Assembly (NCBI RefSeq): GCF_023015615.1
Contig: NZ_JALKAJ010000001.1
Coordinates: forward strand, 62,001-126,000
Direction: 5' to 3'
From: Qipengyuania sp. S6317L1
GTDB lineage: Bacteria > Pseudomonadota > Alphaproteobacteria > Sphingomonadales > Sphingomonadaceae
Length of the DNA stretch: 64,000 nucleotides
Part shown: one piece after another, positions 24,206 to 33,109 of the stretch
Position numbering within the stretch: position 1 is the stretch's first letter
Layout: every line of letters begins with the position of its first letter
Notes under the pieces: model-generated
Databases searched by the model: none
What the model saw: only the letters and a program-made list of their open reading frames with translations
What the model was told of the DNA's origin: nothing
Program-made: the position numbers and the translations under genes

Positions 24206-25549
24206 TTGCGAGTGGGAGACGCATCCGACGACGCATTGATGGAAGGCTTGGCGCGCGTTTGTGCGCGAGCGGGCCTTCCCTCACCATCGGATCTCACCCG
24301 TTTGACGGGCGGGGCTACGATGGAAAGCTGGCGCTTTGCCTGCGGTGAGAGGATGTTCGTCCTACGCCGCGCGCCGTCCCTGGAGTTCATGGCAAACCGC
24401 CCCTTCGGCCACGATGTCGAGGCCGAAGTTATCCGGAAGGCCGAAGCAGCAGGCGTGACCGCGCCCAAAGTGGTGGCAGAGCTTGAACGAGAGGACGGCA
24501 TCGGGTCGGGCTTCGTGATGGAGGCGCTTCCCGGCACGTCCAGCCCCAAAGAAATTCTGGAATTCGAGGGCGCCGATACGCTCTTGAGTGACGCCGCAAG
24601 GGACCTCGCGCGTATCCACACGATCACGCCGGGTGACCTTCCCGAGGCCGTCCCGGTGATGGACTACCGACAGGCCATCGCAGACCTCAAAGCGCAGTTC
24701 GAGGAAGCCGGCGGGGACCGCCCGATCATTGCGCTTGGCCTCAAGTGGATGGAGGACAATTGCCCCGAGCCTTGCGAGCCAGTGCTGGTCCATGGCGATT
24801 ATCGCATGGGCAATCTCTTGTGCGAACCGGGCAAGCTCACCGGCGTGCTCGATTGGGAGCTTGCGCATTTCGGCGACCGCCACGAGGACCTCGCCTTCGG
24901 CTGCATGGCGGTTTGGCGCTTCCACCGCTACGACCGGCCCGCGCTGGGGCTGGGGTCGTTGGAGGATTACTTCGCCGCATATGAGGCGGAGAGCGGGCGC
25001 CAAGTGGACCGAAACCGCTTCCGCTATTGGCTGATCCACCGCACCGTGTGGTGGGCACTGGGCTGCCTCAACATGGCGCGCATCTGGCGCTCTGGCGAAG
25101 ACCGAATGTTAGAGCGCGTGGTCATCTCGCGGCGCACGAGCGAGCAGGAATTGGACCTCCTGATGCTGCTCGAAGAGGACGCGCCTGATGAGGAGCGGGC
25201 TCGGCGGGTGGCGATGCCTGAGCCTGATCCTGAAGTTGGTGAGGCCACCGATGGTGAGCTTGCCATCGCGGTGTCCGAGTGGCTGGCGAGCGTCAAGGAG
25301 CGCTTCGACGGCCACGACAAGTTTCAATGGGCGGTCGCACGCAATGCTCTCGGCATGATTTCGCGGTACAATACTGCGGCTATTCCAGCCTTTGAGAACG
25401 CTCCCTTGGCGCAACGGATTTTGAGCGGCGAGTCATTGCTCGCTGACACTGGCCTGCTGAGTGAACTGCGCGAGGCAATCTTGGCGACGATTGCGCAGGA
25501 TGTGCCCAAGTATCCCGCTCTTGCGGTGGCGCGCGAACGCTGGACGTAA
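24206..25549 (+). CDS. Phosphotransferase family protein (APH fold), acyl-CoA-dehydrogenase-associated
   Basis: This protein of up to 447 residues has an aminoglycoside-phosphotransferase/choline-kinase fold. The Brenner-type catalytic loop VLVHGDYRMGNLL (about 196-208) carries Asp, and the metal-binding VLDWELAHFGDRHEDLAFGC (about 217-236) follows. The C-terminal extra 130 residues fit the subfamily encoded next to acyl-CoA dehydrogenases (ACAD10/11-like), as here. These kinases are thought to phosphorylate hydroxyacyl-type substrates. The start is uncertain: TTG at 24206, GTG at 24212 or ATG at 24239. Confidence 0.85.
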   Translation: MRVGDASDDALMEGLARVCARAGLPSPSDLTRLTGGATMESWRFACGERMFVLRRAPSLEFMANRPFGHDVEAEVIRKAEAAGVTAPKVVAELEREDGIGSGFVMEALPGTSSPKEILEFEGADTLLSDAARDLARIHTITPGDLPEAVPVMDYRQAIADLKAQFEEAGGDRPIIALGLKWMEDNCPEPCEPVLVHGDYRMGNLLCEPGKLTGVLDWELAHFGDRHEDLAFGCMAVWRFHRYDRPALGLGSLEDYFAAYEAESGRQVDRNRFRYWLIHRTVWWALGCLNMARIWRSGEDRMLERVVISRRTSEQELDLLMLLEEDAPDEERARRVAMPEPDPEVGEATDGELAIAVSEWLASVKERFDGHDKFQWAVARNALGMISRYNTAAIPAFENAPLAQRILSGESLLADTGLLSELREAILATIAQDVPKYPALAVARERWT

Positions 25550-25701
25550 TCCGGCTTGCCGCCAGCGGCGAGCCCGCGCCCGTCCGCGCCCCCAATCATT
25601 CTTTGGGGCGGGTGCGCTCCGCTTCCCACCTGGGCGGACGCTTTGAAATGTTGCACCAATCCCTCAGATAGATAAGCTCCCTCCCAAGGAGAGAGAACCC
25701 A

Positions 25702-26988
25702 ATGGACTTCGCAATTCCCGCCGATTTGCAGGCGTATCTCGACGAGCTCGACGCCTTTATCGCGGCCGAGATCAAACCGCTTGAAGAGGCCGATGACAAC
25801 ACCCGCTTCTTCGACCACCGCCGAGAATACGCTCGCACCAATTTTGAAGCGGGCGGCCTTCCGCGCGAGGACTGGGAGGAACTCCTTCGCGAAGCCAAGG
25901 CCCGAGCTGACAAAGCCGGGCACTACCGCTTCTCTGCGCCGAAGAAATACGGCGGCAAGGATGGCTCCAACCTCTGGATGGCGGTGATCCGCGAACACTT
26001 CGCGCATCAAGGATTGGGCCTCCACAACGACCTCCAGAACGAGCATAGCATTGTGGGCAATTTCCCCTTCGTCGAGATGTTCGAACAATGGGGCACCGAA
26101 GAGCAGAAGAAGGAGTTCATCCTCGGCGGGTTCGATGGCACGCGCCGGGTTGCCTTTGGCCTTACCGAACCTGACCACGGATCGGACGCGACCCACATGG
26201 AAACCCGCGCCGTTCGTGAGGTCCGTGATGGCATCGATGGCTGGCTCATCAATGGCGAAAAGATGTGGATCACCGGTATGCACGTCGCGACCCACTGCGC
26301 CATGTTTGCCCGTACCTCGGGAGAGGACGGCAAGGCTAGCGGCATCACCTGCTTCCTCGTCCCCAACCCCACGCCGGGCCTCCAAATCGAGGAGTGGATG
26401 TGGACTTTCAACATGCCGACCGATCATCCGCGCCTCTCGATCACCGATGTCTGGGTGCCCGATAGCGCAATCCTCGGCGTCGAGGGCCGCGGCCTCGCTC
26501 TGGCGCAAAGCTTCGTGCACCAGAACCGCATCCGTCAGGCGGCAAGCAGCTGCGGCGCGGCAATGTATTGCATCGACGAAAGCGTGCGTTACGCCCGCGC
26601 CCGCAAACCCTTCGGCGAGCCGCTCTCCAAGAACCAGGGCATCCAGTTCCCGCTGGTGGAGCTTGCCACACAGGCCGAGATGCTGCGCCTCCTCATCTTC
26701 AAAACCGCGTGGGAGATGGACAACATGCCCCACGAGGAGATTGAGCGCACGATCAGCGACAAGGTCTCCATGTGCAATTACTGGGCGAACCGCCTGGTGT
26801 GCGAAGCCGCCGACCGCGCGATGCAGGTGCACGGCGGCATCGGCTATTCGCGCCACAAGCCGTTCGAACACATCTACCGCCACCACCGCCGCTATCGCAT
26901 CACCGAAGGCGCCGAAGAGATCCAGATGCGCAAGGTGGGAGCCTATCTGTTCGGATATCTGGGGCCCAAGCGCGGGCAGTTCGACTAG
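25702..26988 (+). CDS. Acyl-CoA dehydrogenase family protein
   Basis: This 428-residue flavoenzyme has the family order: an N-terminal helical domain (MDFAIPADLQAYLDELDAFI), a middle beta domain with FGLTEPDHGSDATHMETRAV and GEKMWITGMHVATHCAMFART, and a C-terminal helical domain with GEPLSKNQGIQFPLVELATQ and QVHGGIGYSRHKPFEHIYRHHRRYRITEGAEEIQMRKV. It probably oxidises acyl-CoA thioesters at the alpha-beta position with electron transfer flavoprotein as acceptor. It pairs with the upstream phosphotransferase gene, as in ACAD10/11. The 150-bp gap contains a hairpin at about 25587-25610. Confidence 0.93.
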   Translation: MDFAIPADLQAYLDELDAFIAAEIKPLEEADDNTRFFDHRREYARTNFEAGGLPREDWEELLREAKARADKAGHYRFSAPKKYGGKDGSNLWMAVIREHFAHQGLGLHNDLQNEHSIVGNFPFVEMFEQWGTEEQKKEFILGGFDGTRRVAFGLTEPDHGSDATHMETRAVREVRDGIDGWLINGEKMWITGMHVATHCAMFARTSGEDGKASGITCFLVPNPTPGLQIEEWMWTFNMPTDHPRLSITDVWVPDSAILGVEGRGLALAQSFVHQNRIRQAASSCGAAMYCIDESVRYARARKPFGEPLSKNQGIQFPLVELATQAEMLRLLIFKTAWEMDNMPHEEIERTISDKVSMCNYWANRLVCEAADRAMQVHGGIGYSRHKPFEHIYRHHRRYRITEGAEEIQMRKVGAYLFGYLGPKRGQFD

Positions 26989-27947
26989 CTGCGCCTGCGC
27001 CAATAGCTCGCCAGAATAGACCCGATCAGCACGTGCCACACCGCTGAGATCGCGGCTGGTACGGGGGCGAGAGCGGCTTGGGTGGCGCTCGCAAATTGCG
27101 CTTGGAAAGCAGGCGTCTTGGCAAGGCCTGACCCGAGGCCAGAGTTCTGCATCCCCACCTCGATCGAGATGGTGCGCGCCTCTTGCGCGCCCAGCCCGAG
27201 GATCCGCGCTATGACGTAACCCAGCCCGAAACCAATCGCATGGAGCAAGAGCGTCGCCAGCAAGAGCACGCCCGCGTGTTCAGCGATTTGCGCCTTCGCT
27301 CCGCCGACGATGCCGCCCACGATGAGGATCACAAGCACCACGGCGATTAGCGGCAGGAATGTGCTCACTTGGCCTGCCGCGCGCGGGAACAGGCGGTTGA
27401 GGACGCTCCCCAAGAGCACGGGCACCAGCACAATCGCGACCATATTCCTCAGCAAGTTCCAGCGGTCGATCTCGACATAAGTGCCTGCGAGCTCTCCGGT
27501 GAGCAGCGGGGTCAACGCCACCGCCGCCAAGGTCGAGGCCATCGTCATCGCCACCGACAAGGCGACATTGCCGCGCGCAAGATAGGCGACGATGTTCGAC
27601 GCCGTCCCGCCGGGGCAACAGGCGACGAGGATGAGGCCCACCGCCAGCCCCTCTTGCAAGTCAAGAGCCCATGCTATGCCAAAGCCTGCCAGTGGCATTA
27701 CCGCAAATTGTAGCGCCACCCCTGCGACCAAGGCCTTGGGAAGCTGCGTCAACCGCCGGTAGTCCTCGAAAGACAGCGTCAGACCCATCGCCAGCATGAT
27801 AAGCCCCAGCGCCACCGACAAAAGCGGCTGTCCGGCCACCCGGATCGAGCCATCGGTCATCCACGTCATGCTGGGCGGGTACACCCACGCCAGCGCCACG
27901 CCGACAAGGGTTAGCAGGGCAAAGTTGTTGGTGAGTTTAGCGAGCAT
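26985..27947 (-). CDS. Bile acid:sodium symporter (BASS) family transporter
   Basis: This 320-residue protein has nine to ten hydrophobic segments and the family motifs GLIMLAMGLTLSFEDYR (about 51-67), LVACCPGGTASNIVAYLARGNVALSVAMT (about 107-135) and EARTISIEVGMQNSGLGSGLA (about 265-285). It should import an organic anion with sodium across the inner membrane; bacterial members carry pantoate, bile acids or other acids. Its stop overlaps the stop of the convergent acyl-CoA dehydrogenase gene (CTAG at 26985-26988), and no terminator fits between them. Confidence 0.9.
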   Translation of the reverse strand: MLAKLTNNFALLTLVGVALAWVYPPSMTWMTDGSIRVAGQPLLSVALGLIMLAMGLTLSFEDYRRLTQLPKALVAGVALQFAVMPLAGFGIAWALDLQEGLAVGLILVACCPGGTASNIVAYLARGNVALSVAMTMASTLAAVALTPLLTGELAGTYVEIDRWNLLRNMVAIVLVPVLLGSVLNRLFPRAAGQVSTFLPLIAVVLVILIVGGIVGGAKAQIAEHAGVLLLATLLLHAIGFGLGYVIARILGLGAQEARTISIEVGMQNSGLGSGLAKTPAFQAQFASATQAALAPVPAAISAVWHVLIGSILASYWRRRS

Positions 27948-28271
27948 TAGTGGCCTCTAGCGTCAACTCCGTCATCAGCCCACCCCGCTGCGACTATGCC
28001 TCGCCTTCGGCTTGACAAGTCTCGCTCCCCTCCCGCTTGCGGGAGGGCGTGGGGGTGAGCAAGGGTTTGTAGGAATTGGTTTTGCACGAACAGCCTGAAA
28101 ATAGAAGAATTGTCGCAAAGAGTGAGACACTTGAGACACTGTCCAGAACCAGAAAACACTTCGCCGCCAGAATTGACTATTTGAGCAGACAAAAGGCGTT
28201 GGAATAGGGCGAGTGTCATGCCCTTAGGCTTAGCTCGCAAAGCGCGCTGTAGGAAAGGTGAACAGCGGGCC
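27948..28271. other. 324-bp intergenic stretch between transporter and fliA
   Basis: I see no gene here. The region holds a short perfect hairpin repeat (28028-28047) and a direct repeat GAGACACT (near 28122 and 28131 region, in GAGACACTTGAGACACTG). It lies downstream of fliA and upstream of the transporter gene, so it may contain the transporter promoter. Confidence 0.5.
28028..28047. repeat. REP-like hairpin
   Basis: CCCTCCCGC (28028-28036), TT, GCGGGAGGG (28039-28047) is a perfect inverted repeat followed by CGTGGGGGTGAGC. I recall similar CCCTCCCGCTTGCGGGAGGG sequences as dispersed intergenic repeats in alphaproteobacterial genomes. Copy number cannot be tested here. Confidence 0.55.
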
Positions 28272-29021
28272 CTACCCCTCCAATATCGCCTTCAAATCCT
28301 TCAGCGCCTTGGCTCGCAGCTGATGCACCCTTGGCACGCTGACCTCCAGCACCTCGGCAATCTCCGTCAGGTTCAACTCCTCGACAAAGAACAACTGCAA
28401 GACCAGCATCAACCGCTCGGGCAGCTGGCTCATGGCGGCGATCAGGCGCTCGCGGTCCTCTTGCCCTGAGAGGATGTCGAAGGGGTCGGGTTCTTCGCTG
28501 GCGAAGGCGGAATTGCTTTCGTCGTAAGTGTCGCTGATCGAGGTGAGCGTGACCGCGCTTGCCTCAATCTCCAAAAGCTCCGCATCGCTTATGCCCAACG
28601 CCTTGGATATCTGGTCGCGGCTGGGCTCTGTGCCGGTAAGGGTTTTGTATTCCTCGATCACCTGAACCACCCGCGCACGTTTCTTCCTCGCTGTGCGGGT
28701 GTCGTGCATTTGCTTGCGGATGAGGTCGAACATCGCGCCGCGCACGCGGATCTTGGCGTAGGCGGCAAAGCCGTCTTCGGTGGGACCATCGTGACGCTGC
28801 GCACATTCGGTAAGCGCGAGGATGCCGGATTGCACGAGGTCTTCGACCTCCATCCCATCGCGCCCGCTGCCATAGATATGCCACGCCGCGCGGTGGACGA
28901 GCGGCAGGAACCGGCGCACGCGATTCTCGACCTCTTCACGCGAGGAAGAAGCGTAGGAAACCGCGCCGTAGCCCTGCTTGCTCATGGCGTGCGCGCCAAA
29001 TCCGGAAACGTCGTGCTTCAT
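28272..29021 (-). CDS. fliA: Flagellar sigma factor FliA (sigma-28)
   Basis: This 249-residue sigma-70-family protein shows region 2 (LVHRAAWHIYGSGRDGMEVEDLVQSGILAL and AAYAKIRVRGAMFDLIRK), region 3 (YKTLTGTEPSRDQISKALGIS) and a region 4 helix-turn-helix (LNLTEIAEVLEVSVPRVHQLRAKALKDLK). It directs RNA polymerase to late flagellar genes such as fliC. Its ATG overlaps the flhA stop (ATGA, 29018-29021), so it is translationally coupled; a second Met at residue 13 is an alternative start. Its antagonist flgM lies 3.7 kb away. Confidence 0.93.
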   Translation of the reverse strand: MKHDVSGFGAHAMSKQGYGAVSYASSSREEVENRVRRFLPLVHRAAWHIYGSGRDGMEVEDLVQSGILALTECAQRHDGPTEDGFAAYAKIRVRGAMFDLIRKQMHDTRTARKKRARVVQVIEEYKTLTGTEPSRDQISKALGISDAELLEIEASAVTLTSISDTYDESNSAFASEEPDPFDILSGQEDRERLIAAMSQLPERLMLVLQLFFVEELNLTEIAEVLEVSVPRVHQLRAKALKDLKAILEG

Positions 29022-31198
29022 GACGCCGCCGGTTCTGGCACAGCGCCCTTGGTATCGCCCTCAATCACGGGTGCGGGAAGACCCGTAGTTGGCGGAGCAG
29101 CCGGGGCCGGCTGGCCTCCGATGACCGAGACAACCTCGACCGGCTGCGTTGGCGGCAATTCCGTGATCGAGAGAACGAGCGCGCGTTGGCAGCGTTGTTT
29201 GAGCAGCCCGGCGAGCGCGCGTCTTGCAGGGGGCTGGACGATCAGGGCAACCGGGCCTTTGGCCTCGTCGATAGCGGCATTGACCCGTTCGACGATGAGG
29301 GCGGACAGATCGGGTTCGATCATCGGCTGACCGGTGGATGGGTCGATCATCCCGCCAAGGATCGCGCCTTCCAGATTGGCTTCGAGCGTGACGACCTTGA
29401 GGCGTTCACCCGGCATGGCAATGCGCGAAACCAGCCGCGCTCCCAAGTCTGCACGCACCGCGTCGATCAGCGCATCGAACCCGTCGGTCGATTGGAGCGC
29501 GAGCGCCAATGAGGTGAAGAGCGGCTGCGGGTGGGCAAGGCCAATGCCGTCGGCAATCAGCGCGCGCAAAACGCGGGTGAGCGCGGCCAATGAAAGGGGA
29601 TCGGGATGCACCGCTTCGATCAGCGCAGGCGCGCGTGCTTTGAGATCCTCGACAATGGCGCTGACTTCTGATGGGCCAAGGAGTTGGTGGCTTTGGGTGA
29701 GCAGCTCCTGATTGGCATGGGTGGCGATCACGGTGCTCGCGTCGACACACAGGAACCCTTCGGCCACCGCCATGTCGCGCGCCGACGGGTCGATCCACAG
29801 CGCAGGGCAATCAAAGCTGGGATCGCGGGTTAGTTGCCCTTGGATGCCAAGCTCTGTGTAGGGGGGTGACCCGCGCACTTCGCCGGTGTCGATGGCAAGC
29901 AGTTTGCCCGGTTTGACTTGCCCGCGCGCAATCGAGAGACCGCCGAGCAGCACCGCATAGTCATTCGCACCCGCCTCCAGAGAATCGCGGATGCGGAACT
30001 GCGGCAGGACAAAGCCAAGTTCGCGCGAGAGTTGCTTGCGGATGCCGGTGATGCGGGCGAGGAGCGGGGCCTCTTTATTGGCATCGACAAGATGCACGAG
30101 GCCATAGCCAAGCTCTATGGTGACAAGCGTCTGGTCGGAAACTTCGGCGATGTCGATTTTGTCGGGGTTGGGCGCTTCCTCGGGCTCTTCGACCACTTCG
30201 GGCACGGCGGCTTTCTTGCGAAGGTGCCACCACAGTCCGCCGGCAATCGCTGCGGCGGGGAGGAAGATCAGTTGGGGCATGGCGGGAACCGTGCCGATGG
30301 CGCCGAGGATGCCAGCCACGGGGAGCCATCCGCGAGGGTCCGAAAACTGGCCGCCGATCTGGCCGGAAAGGTCGCGCTTGTCGGCAACGCGGGTGACGAT
30401 GGCGGCAGCGGCGATGGAGAGGAGGAGGGCGGGAACCTGCGCCACCAAGGCATCACCCACGGCCAGCGTGATGTAAAGCTCGCCCGCTTCGGCAGCGGAC
30501 AGCCCGTGCGTAATCATGCCAAGCGCAAAGCCTGCGATGATATTGACGCCAAGGATCAGGAGCGCGGCAATCGCATCGCCTTTCACGAACTTGGAGGCAC
30601 CATCCATCGACCCGTAGAAGTCGGCCTCGATCGTTACATCGCGGCGGCGCTCGCGCGCTTCATCGGCGGTGATGAGGCCAGCGGCAATGTCGGCATCGAT
30701 CGCCATCTGCTTGCCGGGCAATGCGTCGAGCACGAAGCGGGCGGAAACTTCGGACACGCGCCCTGCGCCCTTGGTGATGACGATCATGTTGATGATCAGC
30801 AAGATGATGAACACAAACAGGCCGACCGCGAAATTGCCCGCGACAAGGAACTGGCCGAAGCTTTCGATGATCTCACCGGCCGCAGCCCCTCCATTGTGGC
30901 CGTTCACAAGGACGATGCGCGTCGAGGCGACGTTGAGCGCCAACCGCAAAAGCGTTGCGAACAAGAGGACCGTCGGAAATGACGAGAAATCGAGCGGCGC
31001 GCGCGCGTTGAGCGCCACCATCAACACCGCCACCGCAATGGCGATATTGAGCACGAAAAACATGTCGAGCAAGAGCGGCGGGATCGGCAGGACGAGCAGC
31101 ACGAACAGCCCGAAAATGCCCACCGGCAAGGCGGCAGCGGCCGGAACGGTGCGCAGGCGCTCCATCCATGAAACGTTTGAGGCGGGTTCCAAAATCAA
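29018..31198 (-). CDS. flhA: Flagellar export gate protein FlhA
   Basis: This 726-residue membrane protein has about eight N-terminal transmembrane helices and a C-terminal cytoplasmic export-substrate platform (about 380-726). The FHIPEP-family signature is visible in VLDALPGKQMAIDADIAAGLITADEARERRRD (about 152-185) followed by FYGSMDGASKFVKGDAIA. It forms the nonameric gate of the flagellar type III secretion system. The 4-bp overlaps with the transglycosylase gene upstream and fliA downstream show one coupled operon. The C-terminus is extended by a Pro/Ala-rich tail. Confidence 0.97.
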   Translation of the reverse strand: MILEPASNVSWMERLRTVPAAAALPVGIFGLFVLLVLPIPPLLLDMFFVLNIAIAVAVLMVALNARAPLDFSSFPTVLLFATLLRLALNVASTRIVLVNGHNGGAAAGEIIESFGQFLVAGNFAVGLFVFIILLIINMIVITKGAGRVSEVSARFVLDALPGKQMAIDADIAAGLITADEARERRRDVTIEADFYGSMDGASKFVKGDAIAALLILGVNIIAGFALGMITHGLSAAEAGELYITLAVGDALVAQVPALLLSIAAAAIVTRVADKRDLSGQIGGQFSDPRGWLPVAGILGAIGTVPAMPQLIFLPAAAIAGGLWWHLRKKAAVPEVVEEPEEAPNPDKIDIAEVSDQTLVTIELGYGLVHLVDANKEAPLLARITGIRKQLSRELGFVLPQFRIRDSLEAGANDYAVLLGGLSIARGQVKPGKLLAIDTGEVRGSPPYTELGIQGQLTRDPSFDCPALWIDPSARDMAVAEGFLCVDASTVIATHANQELLTQSHQLLGPSEVSAIVEDLKARAPALIEAVHPDPLSLAALTRVLRALIADGIGLAHPQPLFTSLALALQSTDGFDALIDAVRADLGARLVSRIAMPGERLKVVTLEANLEGAILGGMIDPSTGQPMIEPDLSALIVERVNAAIDEAKGPVALIVQPPARRALAGLLKQRCQRALVLSITELPPTQPVEVVSVIGGQPAPAAPPTTGLPAPVIEGDTKGAVPEPAAS

Positions 31199-32244
31199 AA
31201 TCCAAGCGCTTTCAGGCGGTCATAGGCCCGCTCGATCTGGTCACGTGTTGCCTGGCTGGCGCGTTCGCCGCCTGTTTCCTCAAAGGTCGCGCGAAGCATG
31301 CTGGACACCGGCTGCCGGCTCCCCGGCTGCGCCAGTGCAATCGCCGGGTTTGGCGCGATGGTGGGGCGGTTTTGTCCGGTGATGACCAGCGGGCTTTGCG
31401 GGGCGAAAACCTGTTCATCGGCGATGAGATAGGGCGGGCGCTGCGCGGTGGCCGCCGCTGTCATGGCTGGAGGGGTGAGGGCGGCAATCGAAGTGTTGTC
31501 GGTAAAGGCAACGCCTGAATTGACGCGCGCCCGCTCAAGCTTGCCCGAAAGGTGATCCATCACCCCTTGCAAGGAGCGCGGCGATCCATTGCGTTCATAG
31601 AAGATCGGCCGGTTGGCCGCTGCTGGCCTGCGGAAAAGGTCTGCGGCGCTTTGCCCCGGGTCCAGGTTCATCGCTTCAAGAAAACGCCCCGCGCCCCCTG
31701 CGCCCAGAAAATGCGCCAGATAAAGCTCCGAGTGATCGGGTTGGCGGCCAAGGATCGGGGCAAGATGCGCGCGGTTGTCCTCGGCAAGCCCTGCCGCCAT
31801 CAGCGAGGCGACCTGCGGATCGTTGCGCATATCGAGAATGGCTTTGCGGGTGCCGGGGTCTGCGACATAGGCGCCGCCGCTGGCTCCTTTGCGGATATGC
31901 GCGGAAACATTGCCAAGGCCAAAGCGGTCGCCATGCCGCTGCATGGTCTCAAGCCATGTGCTCTCGATAAACTGATACAGCCCGGTCGCAGAAGAAGTGC
32001 GCGCGCGGGCGGCAGGATTCATCGAGCTTTCGACTTGTGCCTGCGCGATCAGATAGCCGAAGTCGATCCCTGTTTGCTGCGCTGCGCTGGCGATTGCACC
32101 TTCGACAGAGGTGCGCGCGTTGGAGGCGCTTGCCGCCTGCGCGACCTGACGCCTGGCACCATTGGCACCAGCATTTTCAAAGCTGGTGCGCGCGGCTTCG
32201 AACGCGGCTCTCGTGGCGGAAGGATGAAGGGGAGACTGAGGCAC
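31195..32244 (-). CDS. Lytic transglycosylase, SLT domain, flagellar operon
   Basis: This 349-residue protein has an SLT lysozyme-like domain with the catalytic Glu72 in AQAQVESSMNP, followed by SSATGLYQFIESTWLETM (about 83-100) and LYLAHFLGAGGAGRFLEAM (about 172-190). The long Pro/Ala-rich C-terminus (about 230-349) may be export or partner-binding sequence. No Sec signal is evident, so it may be exported through the flagellar system. It probably opens peptidoglycan for the rod, filling the role of the muramidase domain that the FlgJ of this locus lacks. It is the first gene of the sigma-54 operon running to fliA. Confidence 0.85.
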   Translation of the reverse strand: MPQSPLHPSATRAAFEAARTSFENAGANGARRQVAQAASASNARTSVEGAIASAAQQTGIDFGYLIAQAQVESSMNPAARARTSSATGLYQFIESTWLETMQRHGDRFGLGNVSAHIRKGASGGAYVADPGTRKAILDMRNDPQVASLMAAGLAEDNRAHLAPILGRQPDHSELYLAHFLGAGGAGRFLEAMNLDPGQSAADLFRRPAAANRPIFYERNGSPRSLQGVMDHLSGKLERARVNSGVAFTDNTSIAALTPPAMTAAATAQRPPYLIADEQVFAPQSPLVITGQNRPTIAPNPAIALAQPGSRQPVSSMLRATFEETGGERASQATRDQIERAYDRLKALGF

Positions 32245-32271
32245 GGCTGATGCTCTTCGCTATTTTCCGGT

Positions 32272-32279
32272 ATGGTTAA
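32272..32279. promoter_or_regulatory. Possible CtrA half-site before the transglycosylase-flhA-fliA operon
   Basis: The minus strand reads TTAACCAT, a match to the CtrA half-site, between the sigma-54 promoter and the first gene. A single 8-bp half-site can easily occur by chance. Confidence 0.25.
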
Positions 32280-32294
32280 CGACCGGAAGAGTGG

Positions 32295-32310
32295 AGCAAG
32301 CATCGTGCCA
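32295..32310 (-). promoter_or_regulatory. Sigma-54 promoter of the transglycosylase-flhA-fliA operon
   Basis: The minus strand reads TGGCACGATGCTTGCT, an exact match to the TGGCACGNNNNTTGCW consensus with correct -24/-12 spacing, 51 bp before the transglycosylase start. It places flhA and fliA in the sigma-54 class. Confidence 0.9.
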
Positions 32311-32355
32311 GATTGGCGGCTCTAGGCGGGCCTAGGGGCTCTTACTTATGGGCGA

Positions 32356-32724
32356 TCAAGCGGGGCCGGAATGCGCGCTGTAGGCGTGGCGTTTACCGCC
32401 GAGCGCTTCGAGTTGGCCGGTCACATTGGCCGCGAGCAGGTTGCGCACGCGGCGATTGACGTCGTTCAACGATTTGGCCGTCTGGGCAAGCGCGCGTGTC
32501 TCGTCATCCATGCGGCCCGCGCCGATGTGCGAACCAAGGAAGGCCAGCTCATCACAAAGCCCCTCTTTCTCGCGCGTCACGTCGAGCAATGCGTCTGCCT
32601 TCAACGTGGCAAGAGCTTGCCGCTCGGCCTGCAAAACGGCAATCATTTGCCGCAGGCTGGATGCGAGGTCTTGCCGGTCTTCATGTGCTGGGGCAGCGAC
32701 AGGCTTGCCCGTGATGTGGGTCAT
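32356..32724 (-). CDS. flgN: FlgN-like flagellar chaperone
   Basis: This 122-residue protein is almost entirely helical and rich in heptad patterns (SSLRQMIAVLQAERQALATLKADALLDVTREKEGLCDELAFL). This fits FlgN, the export chaperone for hook-filament junction proteins FlgK and FlgL. The ATG overlaps the flgM stop by 4 bp, the usual flgM-flgN arrangement. FlgN sequences diverge strongly, so the call rests on size, helical pattern and position. Confidence 0.8.
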   Translation of the reverse strand: MTHITGKPVAAPAHEDRQDLASSLRQMIAVLQAERQALATLKADALLDVTREKEGLCDELAFLGSHIGAGRMDDETRALAQTAKSLNDVNRRVRNLLAANVTGQLEALGGKRHAYSAHSGPA

Positions 32725-33032
32725 TGTTGGCCCTCGAATGTGTATTGGGCCGCGATCATCGCATCGGCGATCTTGGTCGGCACAAGGGGATAGGTTCCAT
32801 CGCGCAGGGCATTGCGGATTTCCGCCACGCGGTCGGTATCGACCGGCGGGCCGCTTTGCACAGGCGCAGCGACCTCGACGCTCACACCTGCTGCTTTATT
32901 CGATCCCGAAGCCGGACCGCCAGAGCTTGGCGCGCCGCCTTCAGGCGCGACCTTTGCCTTGGCGCGGTCCGAACCTGCCATTGGGCTGATGCCCATGATC
33001 GATTGCAATTTGTTCATTTCGAAAGAGGACAT
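32721..33032 (-). CDS. flgM: Anti-sigma-28 factor FlgM
   Basis: This 103-residue protein has a disordered Gly/Ser/Pro-rich N-terminus and the FlgM C-terminal sigma-binding helix region (DTDRVAEIRNALRDGTYPLVPTKIADAMI, about 65-93). It binds FliA until hook completion, when it is secreted through the flagellar export system. Gene order flgA-flgM-flgN is the standard one. FliA is encoded 3.7 kb away. Confidence 0.93.
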   Translation of the reverse strand: MSSFEMNKLQSIMGISPMAGSDRAKAKVAPEGGAPSSGGPASGSNKAAGVSVEVAAPVQSGPPVDTDRVAEIRNALRDGTYPLVPTKIADAMIAAQYTFEGQQ

Positions 33033-33109
33033 GATGCGTCTCCCGGTGGATATACGCAGCTATAGACGGTCTTTTGCGGGCGAGTTTAAGCGCGCCTTGC
33101 GAAAAAATC

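Noticed and set aside
25324..27039. A 571-codon open frame on the minus strand opposite the acyl-CoA dehydrogenase
   Set aside because: It lies across the phosphotransferase end, the intergenic gap and the dehydrogenase, and shows no domain.
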